NCBI GenBank assembly: GCA_001986395.2
Contig: MQVO02000010.1
Location: 744,001 to 808,000, forward strand
Direction: 5' to 3'
DNA length: 64,000 nucleotides
Source of the DNA: Irpex lacteus
Taxonomy: Eukaryota > Basidiomycota > Agaricomycetes > Polyporales > Irpicaceae
How positions within the stretch are numbered: the first letter of the stretch is position 1; every line of letters starts with the position of its first letter. The translations under genes were made by a program, and so were the position numbers. Below, piece after piece: positions 56,371 through 64,000 of this stretch. The notes beneath the pieces were generated by a model, which worked only from the letters and a program-made list of their open reading frames with translations, was not told the DNA's origin and did not search any database.

Positions 56371-56987
56371 GTTACATGAACCACTCTTCTTTCGCGGCAG
56401 CATGCCATCAAAGGGGCTTTTCACATCCTACACCATTAGTGGAAATTGTGACTCGCTGTAAACGTTGAGGAGGGATGAGCTTGCTAATACTACTTGCAGC
56501 ACTGTTTATTGAGAATTGGAAAGGTCTTCTGAGTGTCTCATATGCCTGGATATCACAGCGGTGTACCCGCAGTATATGCGCATAGCCGAGTGATTTTGTC
56601 GCTACGGCACGTCAGCTCCAGTCTCAATTTCATGGGTCAGATACGCGATTTTAGTTGAGTAATGCTTGGCGCGTGCTGCGACGTTTAAGGGCGTTCCTGG
56701 CTAGCCAATTCAATGCGTGTTTTACTCTCAAAGGTCGGGCACTTAAATGATAGACGCGTTCCGTCGAAGACAGCGAGGTAGAAAAAGCGCCGTCGCGTTA
56801 ATTGGGGTGTTTAAAGGGAGCTGCGGAATTTATTCGTGTAGACGCAGAATCCCCCCTCCCCACTCCCCGGCCGAGTTACATCACGTTAGTCCTTATCCTC
56901 AGCAGCAAGCTTCCCTGCCATGCAACGTCCGGAAGGTGTGAAATTCTTTCATTTCTGGATCTGCCAGCCTTCGGGTTCTTACTCACA

Positions 56988-57764
56988 ATGGCTGCAGAAT
57001 CTTTCCTCGTTGAGCAATGGTTGACCATTCTGCCTCCACCCCCCCATGGTAGGAAGGTGTGGATGCTTCCTCCTGCATGGTCACGGATCAAAGTCTTGCG
57101 AGGATTCTCAAGAGTATGTGTTTGTTTTCATATGTTATGCATGAGTCCTGAGCAAAATTACAGTGTGATCACTGCAAACACAAGGGTGTGGAGAAATGTT
57201 TCGAGCTCTGGAACGAGGATGCGGCTCTTCGATGTCTTCAATGCATGTCATCGCAGACAACATGTTATTATACCTACTGGGACCACATAAACTACTCCCT
57301 CGACTCAGAGTAATATCCCCATTGTTCTCAGAGTTATCTCTATTGACGTTTTTGCTCCACAGAGCTTTACAATCGGAGGACAATGAGAAGCGCTGCGGGG
57401 AACTCATGCAAGCTTTTATGGGATCAGCCGAGGGTATGTGAATTATGCCATCACTTATAACTGAATACAGCTCATATACATGACAGCGCATGCTAATCTG
57501 TGCCACGAACAACGTATTCTGTCTCAAGGCGAACAGACTCTATCCCTCGATGGCACTGTCAAAACCATGGAGCAACGCGAGGGCGAAATATCAGCTTTAA
57601 TGGATACCGTCAGTGGAAAGCTGAAGAAGATGCACGCTTTGTTTACCGATATGTGCGAATGCGTGGTTAAAATCCAAGATCTCCGTAAGGAAAATAAAGA
57701 GGAATTACAGAGTTCTCTTTTATCGCTAGTTCGGCGCTTTCACTCTCGCCCTCCGGCATGGTAG
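56988..57764 (+). CDS. Zn2Cys6-like cluster plus coiled-coil protein (206 aa, four exons, predicted)
   Basis: Exons: 56988-57113, 57164-57309, 57363-57433, 57487-57764; introns of 50, 53 and 53 bp (GTATGT..TTACAG, GTAATA..CCACAG, GTATGT..GACAG). The joined frame is 206 codons plus stop. Residues 43-76 give C43-x2-C46-x7-C54-x11-C66-x2-C69-x6-C76, close to the Zn(II)2Cys6 consensus (CDHCKHKGVEKC ... CLQCMSSQTTC). The C-terminal half (about 130-195) is helical and charged (QREGEISALMDTVSGKLKKM, IQDLRKENKEELQSSLLSL), likely a coiled coil. A binuclear zinc cluster followed by a coiled coil is the layout of fungal transcription factors, but there is no effector domain and no basic linker is obvious. 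Similar small Cys-cluster proteins form families in Agaricomycetes. The model rests on splice sites only; the start at 56988 is the first Met giving this frame after CTCACA. Confidence 0.55.
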
Positions 57765-58051
57765 TTTTTTTTCGGACGTCTTCAAATATTCCAGGACGGT
57801 TATCTCATATATACAGCACGTATTCCTTTGTTTATAAGGCAATGATGCAGCAGTTTCGGTGAGAATATGAGTGATCATGACGTCAAACCCTATGGCTATG
57901 ACATCAACTTGGATCTCAATAAAAGGCCATCTACGTATGAGAGTGACAAGTCTTGCAGATACATCAACAACGGAGTGTATTCTACAGCTGTAGCGGTATT
58001 GACGTTTCTTCAGATGTGGTACATGCGTTGACCAGCAGGTGTTTAGATGCT
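57765..58051. other. Intergenic, no gene seen
   Basis: 3' flank of the Zn2Cys6-like gene. Nothing recognised. Confidence 0.4.
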
Positions 58052-58284
58052 AAACTCCCCGCTCTGAAGCCATGGACCTCGGGTTCGCATTGAGCAGAGG
58101 CAGAGATAGCGTATGCAGAATACTAAGCGGCACTGTAGCGCTTCACTTGGGTAAATCTCGCTGAGACTTGGCTCACGAACATTGTGACAAAATGTGCATG
58201 AGGGCGCGGCGTGTGGCTCAGAATGGCTGCCACCTTGTCGCAAGGTCAACTATTAGCGTCATCTGCAAAGTGCCGAACAGTTAG
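58052..58284 (+). repeat. Dispersed repeat family R4, copy 2
   Basis: Partner of 21728-21945. It is followed at once by the recurring terminal motif (TTTGAGGAGGCCGACAAGCG, then GCAGGTACGATTCCT) at 58290-58324, so the motif again marks the edge of a repeat. Confidence 0.7.
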
Positions 58285-58378
58285 ACTTGTTTGAGGAGGC
58301 CGACAAGCGGCAGGTACGATTCCTAATATTGATTGATATATTACACATCAACTTTCACAATTTTGAGGGTATCATGTA

Positions 58379-58837
58379 CAGGATTTACCCGCTCCTTGAA
58401 AGCGGACCGTTCCTTGGAAGGGTTCGATAACGTTCGGTTTTGGGACAAAATAACTTGGGAAACCTTGTGTATGGATAGCCGCAGCATCTACCTACTCATC
58501 CCGTCTCATAGTAATGCAGTCTGGTGTCGCTGTCGCGACTCCGATATATGAGGGTGGGAGGCCATGATAAATTTGGGCGCCTGGGGCGTGAAAACGGTGA
58601 TGGCATACTATATATGGCAGCTCACCTGCCGTATATAGCCCTTTCAACGAGCGGGTGAGCCCGTTTCGACCCACCGTCCATGACTCGTTGGTCACACGTC
58701 CCTAGCTCAAAAAATGCGGGTGTTAGTCTGCATGTAATGTGAATGTGCCATATAAATATTTTGAACATTTAATGTTAATGAAATTCAGCTAGAATGCCGA
58801 AGTTCCTTGTGGTCTTTCAAGGACCGGGCAAACCCTG
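58379..58837 (+). mobile_element. 459-bp TA-flanked MITE (family T1), copy 2
   Basis: Same length as 45074-45532 and, by eye, identical throughout. It is flanked by TA (58377-58378 and 58838-58839) in a different context (ATCATGTA on the left, TAGTCATT on the right), so this is an independent insertion and not part of a larger duplication. Confidence 0.88.
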
Positions 58838-58857
58838 TAGTCATTTTTTCGCCGTGC

Positions 58858-59003
58858 AGCTCACTTCCTGTGTTTCTCCTTATAGTCTCATGCGCGCGGG
58901 CGGGCTCATGCTTCCAGCCATGAACTTTCGAGCTCACTTCCTGTGTTTCTCCTTATAGTCTCATGCGCGCGGGCGGGCTCATGCTTCCAGCCATGTATAC
59001 GTG
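58858..59003 (+). repeat. 73-bp direct tandem duplication
   Basis: AGCTCACTTCCTGTGTTTCT through GGCTCATGCTTCCAGCCATG occurs at 58858 and again at 58931 without visible change. The single extra unit and identity indicate a recent slippage or repair event. Confidence 0.9.
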
Positions 59004-59236
59004 GTCCGCTTCTGCAGCGTAAAGTCAGATTCTGCTTCATGATCAAACAGGGGGCGCGCACTGTGACCGTCACATCCAAAATCCTAGGCCTTCCGAGTCA
59101 ACCGCGGTGGCTCTTTTCATGTCATGAGTGGACTGCTGGAGTTCTCTTCTCTCGAGCTCTCACTTTGGCTTGAACACTACAGTACTTATTGTTGAACATT
59201 GAATCTTCAAATGCCATACGATAAGTAATCTGAATC

Positions 59237-59264
59237 CCCGTGCAGCGCACGGGATTTTGCTAGT
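59237..59264 (+). mobile_element. Helitron-type 3' end, copy 2
   Basis: Hairpin CCCGTGC-AGC-GCACGGG (59237-59253), 6 nt later CTAG (59260-59263) and T. It is almost the same as 22621-22648, including the preceding AAT(C/T)C. The 5' end was not located. Confidence 0.6.
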
Positions 59265-59488
59265 CCCTATTATAAGGGGTGCGGGCGTCTGCTATTAACA
59301 GGACAAACGGGCGTCCTCATTGGTCCGGAGCTCGAGATAAAGACGCCTTCCGATTGGCTGTTCGCCTTGATCCGCCTTCCGCTTTTCGTTTACCTGTACT
59401 GGTTGCGAATGTGGGCTGGTTGCATATGCGTATGCGAGTGCGGGCTGGTTGCGTATACGTATGGGGGATGGTTGTGTATCAGTGCAGG

Positions 59489-61257
59489 CTATGAGCTGAG
59501 TTTGAGGTAATCAGCGATGTTGTACAAGACACGTATATGACTGAGGCGAGCACGATCCAAAACATATCGATTGACACTTGCAAAAGGAAAGCGTCGGCTT
59601 CGGAAGGCTGGCTGAAGTGATCTGATAGTAGAATCTATGACAGGCAAACATATTAGATCAATTATTGCGCAGCTAACTTTTGGAAAAAAAGAGACACCAG
59701 CGAGCTCACCGCTCTTATTTCTGTACCCACTCAATAAACTCAATCCGAATGATAGCAACGTCGGACCTCTTCATCTCAAATTGTAGGCACAGGTTAACGA
59801 GACAGATTAATTCAACGAAATGGTCATACTAGTTCGGGTGTGCAAAGCGATTGCGCAGGACGATGGGAGAGACAAACAGGGTCCAAAAGGAACGGCTGTC
59901 GGCGGTCCAGCTAGATTTCTCGGTTGCAACATTGGGCCACCGTGGTCCAAAGCAGGAAGGAATAGTGTCCCCCGAGTCCCCGCTTGCAGCACCTATAGCC
60001 TCCCAGAGAGCAGCTGCAAACACATACGCCTCTTTACTAGCATCAAGCCCTTTGTACTACCGTAGCCGCCACTCCATAGCAGCATGAGATTCTTCAGAAC
60101 GTTCTCCCAGATGAGATGCATGAAGTCGTAAGGAAATGAACCAGGAAAAGGGAGAGATGATAGAGAGGAGAGTGCAGGTATTCCTTTGATTCCGTAAGTC
60201 CGAGCACAAGCTTCAGATACAGCCTCGGCTCCCACAAACTGCACCTCATGTGCCTGTTGCATGAACGGCTCATGGGATCGAAGAGGGAGATTGGCAGCAT
60301 CGTACACTCGGGTTTCAGATGGAGAGGCTGCAACATCTGGATGTCGGGAACGATCTATAGGTACGTAGTGAGTGGGCTGACGCGGGTGTGGCACACGCAC
60401 ACCCTTTATCTCGCCTGGAGCTTTGCAAACGTGCCACCGGGCATGTGAGTGTCGACTTTCAGAGTAAATGGGCGGAGGTAGTTAATATCCTCCTTGGACA
60501 ATGTTGGGTCTATGAGCGCCGCGGTAGTTAGTATTGCCTGTCCGACAATTTTAAAACGAACATACGCAGGCTCCCGGAGTCCCGTTGTAAGTACTCGTAA
60601 AAACGGTCCCACGCAGAGATCACCTCGTATTCGTTGTCACACCCCTCCTCATCATCCCACAGGGCGTCGTCTGCACAGGTGCCACTCTTCGGATCTCCAC
60701 CATCTCCACCATCGTCTTCATCATCGCTCGCATCCTCCGCCCCGGCAGCTCTCAGGTGGCCTGCCCATACCCTCTCCTGAGCGGCTGAAATAGCGATATC
60801 AGCTACATTTTGACTGGGTGTCTGAACTGGCACGGATGCCTGGCCTGATGCCGCGTTGGCTGGCTCAAGTTCTTCATAACCGTTGTAACGTTGAGCTTCG
60901 GCTTGATCTGCTAACAGCACGCATGAGCTGCTATTTTATACAATATATTGTGATACAGGATAATGACCTAGCACGCTCACCCTGCCTAGATGTGTCGAGA
61001 GGAACTTCGGATGTCTGATTCTTGTGGCGATGCAGGAACCGCTGGCCGAGTGAGCGAAGGGATGCTGCGGCAGTAGTCGCAAGGTCTCTGATATGTGTCG
61101 TCTGAGGAGGCCAGACGGCTGATTGTGCGCCATTGCGCTGAATTCCACCGTGGCCCTGGCCAAGACTATGTCGACGTGCCGTATTGACTGCCACCATACG
61201 CCCGCACCCGCGAGTGCATAGGATGCTCTTTTTGGCCGTCTTGATCTGTCGAGCCAT
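59489..61257 (-). pseudogene. Tnp2/CACTA-type transposase, internally deleted
   Basis: Minus-strand pieces in the order of Agaricomycete Tnp2-type transposases. The N-terminus is MARQIKTAKKSILCTRGCGR with a Cys/His pattern (61257-60981); an intron to 60910 restores DQAEAQRYNGYEELEP. Then an acidic linker; LSKEDINYLRPFTLKVDTHM and GTFAKL (about 60500-60420). Immediately next is RVPHPRQPTHYVP, then YGIKGIPALSSLSSL and FPYDFMHLIWENVLKNLMLL. Then ALWEAIGAASGDSGDTIPSC, SFWTLFVSPIVLRNRF, an in-frame TAG, YDHFVELI, and finally RSRRFPFASVNRYVLDRARL. The central region that should separate FAKL from RVPHPRQ (several hundred residues, including most catalytic residues) is missing, as is a block before RSRRFPFAS. 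It is therefore a non-autonomous remnant. Terminal repeats were not identified. Confidence 0.8.
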
Positions 61258-61473
61258 GGCAGAGCTGTGACACCACTGCGGGACCACAGCTGGTCGTAGA
61301 AAACGTGTCTAAGGTAAAGACACACGCGCGCGACTTCCCAAAACTGTACTCACCTCTAGACCTCTCACGGCCGGCTCTTAAGTCCGAGGCGTCGCATTTT
61401 TCGCTTTCTCCCGCACCACCACCATCCCCTCAGGCCCTGCATATCTCACGAGTCACCGATATCTATACGCCAT

Positions 61474-62047
61474 AATGGGAAATGCAAGTAAGGTCAGTGT
61501 GCTAACATTTATCTCAGCTAAGCGTATCGTGCTTACCTTTGGTCACGTAGCGCACAAAGAAAGAAGCCGAAACAGAGCTTGCAGCCGCAAAGAAGATCAT
61601 AGAGGAACTAAAAAGCAAGTCAGTCGGCTTCACGCTAAGATATACCAAGTCACGCACCACGCTGTGACGACACCGTAGCGAAGGAGCAGAGAGCCGATGA
61701 AGCACGGCTAGCTGTTGAAGGCGCGCGCAATGTCGCCGAGATGGCACAACAGGCCTCTGAGCGGAAAAAAAGAACAGGCCTCTGAGCAACACGAGCCTGA
61801 ACTCGAGGGTCGCGTGCAAATCGTCGAAGCAGAAGCTAACGAGATGCGCGCGCCAGGCAGCGGCGGCGGCAGCGGCAATCGAGCACAACGAGCAGCAGAA
61901 GGTACTAATAGAGAGGCCCCCCTTTCCGCTGACTACGATACCCAAGACGAAGCGCTAATAGTCAGTGAAGCGACTCCAGAAAGACAACGGTATTATCTAT
62001 TTGACGGACAGTGCATTTTACTACCACCGCACAGCGCACTTTACTAA
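61474..62047 (+). pseudogene. Relic of a coiled-coil N-terminal region
   Basis: ATG at 61474 opens MGNA followed by a GTAAGG donor-like site. Downstream, in shifted frames, come KKEAETELAAAKKIIEELKS, ADEARLAVEGARNVAEMAQQ and ARQAAAAAAAIEHNEQQKVL, all typical of long charged coiled coils. Stops and frame changes separate them. In Agaricomycetes such N-termini often precede an interferon-inducible (IRG-like) GTPase domain, but no GTPase motif (GxxxxGKS) was found here, so this identity is a guess. Confidence 0.35.
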
Positions 62048-62173
62048 CGGGTAAGTGGGCTTCACAGACAGCGTCAGATCTACGCGCTATTCCGTCCTCA
62101 GTGAGTCTCCCCCAGGCAGAGTAGACACGTTCAACCTTCGGGGCTCAGAATCTCGTGTCTGCCTCCTCAGTTA

Positions 62174-62391
62174 CTATGCTTTCTGGGGAGTTCGGAAACG
62201 CTCGTTTTTGCGAACTCCCCAAACTCTCGCCTCCAATTGCAAGATGACCCCACACATTCGAACATGATATATGTTGTAGAGCACATGATGGCGCATCTTT
62301 GGTTGTAAAATTTATAAAGATAAGAGATGAGGGAGGACGGTAATACCAGTAGTAAGGAGTGAGAGTGTTCCGAACACCCCAGAAAGCATAG
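62174..62391. mobile_element. 218-bp TA-flanked MITE (family T3)
   Basis: Left end CTATGCTTTCTGGGGAGTTC (continuing GGAA) pairs with the right end, whose reverse complement reads CTATGCTTTCTGGGGTGTTC then GGAA: 23 of 24 positions. TA flanks both ends (62172-62173 and 62392-62393). Inside the left end GGGGAGTTCG pairs with CGAACTCCCC (62186-62221), giving a small hairpin. No coding capacity. Confidence 0.82.
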
Positions 62392-62393
62392 TA

Positions 62394-63589
62394 CTAGTCG
62401 CGCTGGCACGCCGCGCGTCGACCTGTGTCGTCTCATCCCTTCTCACTTCCTCCATATCTGCACATGGCCTCTTTCTCAATTTCGGCCAAGCGATACCCGG
62501 GCCCATACTCTGGACATAGCTCAATGTACGACTCCTTCAACCCCAGCTATCAAGAACAAGAATTTTTAGCTTGATCAGTGCCGCGGCCAAGATTGTCGTC
62601 CTGAACGGTGGCGGCTGGCTTTCAGCAAGTTCATCGGTATGTGTCTCTCTACCGCCGTAGTTTAGCGCAACCGCTTTTCCTTTCTGGGTGTATGATTAGC
62701 TCACCGACATTTGAGTTGATCTATGCGCTCGTTACGCGATTTGGCAGTTGGTAACCGCAGTAATAGCTAGTACTCATATCGGCATTGAGTACTCAGGACA
62801 TACATTTCTCAAGGGATGTAGGAGACTACCTGATTACGGATACACTAAGATCTCCGTCAGGTTCTGTATCACGTAGGAACTGTACTACTAGTCGTACTCG
62901 AGATGCAGCCGGCAGTTGACCGGAAATGGTGCAGTGACTTGGCCCGGCCCTGTAGTTTATGCGTAGTACATAGGTCATGCATATACCTATTTTAGCTTGC
63001 AATGCGATTATTATCATGGGTCTCATCAACATTGGGAGTGGCATGCGATGATATAAACTACATGTCTACTAATTTGTGTGCTGTAGCCAGTGTTGTTCTC
63101 CCGAGCAGTTACGCAACTACGGTTATGTGACCGTTTCATCAACCGAACTGATGACCGCTCTAGCGCCTCTCATTTCTCACCAAGCTTTCAGAGCGTTTGG
63201 GGCAGGATCGGCTCGGGAGGCCTGGGGACTCGTGAGTGCGCTGATCTTTGGGCATATTTTCAAGGGCGGCTATCAAGGTCGCGGTTCAGTCATTTCGCCG
63301 TTGACCAATAAGTTATAACTGAGGAACTTTAACCGGCGTTTTGACTGGAACTGAACTAAACCAGTCATCCCAGGTACAACACTGGCTGTAGCTACCATCT
63401 ACAGAGATGCGTGCTCACCGGACCCTTGCTACATGATGGGATTCCTGCTTGTCTGCGGTCAGTACGGGTGATGCAGCGTCAACCTATCTATCGGTTGTGT
63501 TCGAGCTGTTCCTGATGCACTGGCAGGCTACCCGTGGATCGATCAAATAACAGGGGCCAGAGAACCTGAGTTTCCTTTTCCTCTCAAGT
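62394..63589. other. Gene-free stretch
   Basis: No supported gene or repeat; the frames near 63076-63318 are unremarkable. Confidence 0.4.
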
Positions 63590-63930
63590 TCTCCCATGAT
63601 TCTCCTATTCGAAGGTAAGCACAGTCGACCAATCATCGAGACGTTAGTATGTTTCCTGCGCACAGGGGTAGAAAAAGGCTGAATGGCTATCGGGATCCAT
63701 CTGGCGACCGATTACGGCAAGCAGCGGGGGCATTTCCCAGATACTCGCTGAAAGAGTTTACGTAACTCGCTCGTTTCTCATGCGGAACAAAGTTTGCATG
63801 TCTCCTCGCACATTAATGTTCCGTGATCTTTCCTGATATTCGATTATATGACCATTTATCCAGGTCAGCGATCCCTTTCGGAACTCGAGCGCGCTCTGGC
63901 CTGCTTTTGCCCCTCGTTAAGGGGGCAGTG
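63590..63930 (-). repeat. Dispersed repeat family S2, copy 3 (partial)
   Basis: It shares with 55690-56370 GATCCATCTGGCGACCGATT-type blocks, CGCTCGTTTCTCATGCGGAA then CAAAG, CACATTAATGTTCCGTGATC, CGATTATATGACCATTTATC and GCGCGCTCTGGCCTGCTTTT. It is strongly diverged and lacks the beginning of the family. Confidence 0.5.
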
Positions 63931-64000
63931 GTCTCGAGACAGGACCCCTGACAATAGGCGGAGAGGCCAGATTCGACGCCGAAAGAAATTGTCCGGACTT

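Noticed and set aside
60248..60793. Plus-strand frames opposite the transposase relic
   Set aside because: Shadows of the minus-strand coding pieces.

Overview
The window looks like nuclear DNA of a mushroom-forming basidiomycete (Agaricomycetes). Five gene models are interrupted by introns of about 48-109 bp, mostly 48-60, with GT..AG ends. The gene content (expanded F-box-like proteins, a BTB protein, a fungal DUF262 protein, a Tnp2/CACTA transposase relic) is typical of that group. No RNA gene and no prokaryotic operon structure was seen. Gene density is low and most of the window is decayed or dispersed repeat DNA.

Layout. 1-4850 is a satellite array built from a 128-bp and a 147-bp unit, arranged in a higher-order repeat of about 1775 bp, with a short palindrome in most units. 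5.6-7.4 kb (minus) is an F-box-like gene. 10.6-13.2 kb and 16.0-18.7 kb hold two three-exon paralogues of an unidentified large protein family; both introns sit at equivalent positions. 18.7-31.4 kb has no convincing gene and carries MITEs, a Helitron-type end, SINE-like repeats, a GAGGAT microsatellite and one decayed coding stretch. 31.5-32.5 kb is a BTB/POZ gene with one intron. 33.1-38.4 kb is the most interesting part: a minisatellite, a four-exon divergent histone H3, a RecQ-like helicase relic and a five-exon DUF262 (GmrSD/ParB-like) gene with an acidic repeat N-terminus. 38.4-45.7 kb is mostly old repeats. Two more F-box-like genes lie at 45.7-47.4 kb (minus) and 50.9-52.5 kb (plus). 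57.0-57.8 kb is a probable four-exon Zn2Cys6-like/coiled-coil gene. 59.5-61.3 kb (minus) is an internally deleted Tnp2-type transposase. The rest to 64 kb is repeats and a coiled-coil coding relic.

The genes do not form an obvious pathway. The F-box-like and BTB proteins belong to families that act as substrate receptors of SCF and Cul3 ubiquitin ligases. The H3 variant, the RecQ relic and the DUF262 gene lie within 4.4 kb and all concern chromatin or DNA, but a functional link is only a hypothesis. Several mobile elements are recent: a 459-bp TA-flanked MITE appears identical at 45.07 and 58.38 kb, and the SINE-like repeat at 9.85 kb recurs almost unchanged at 30.94 kb, ending 125 bp before the BTB start codon. 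The satellite and the RecQ relic together are compatible with a subtelomeric or pericentromeric setting, but no telomere repeat is seen.
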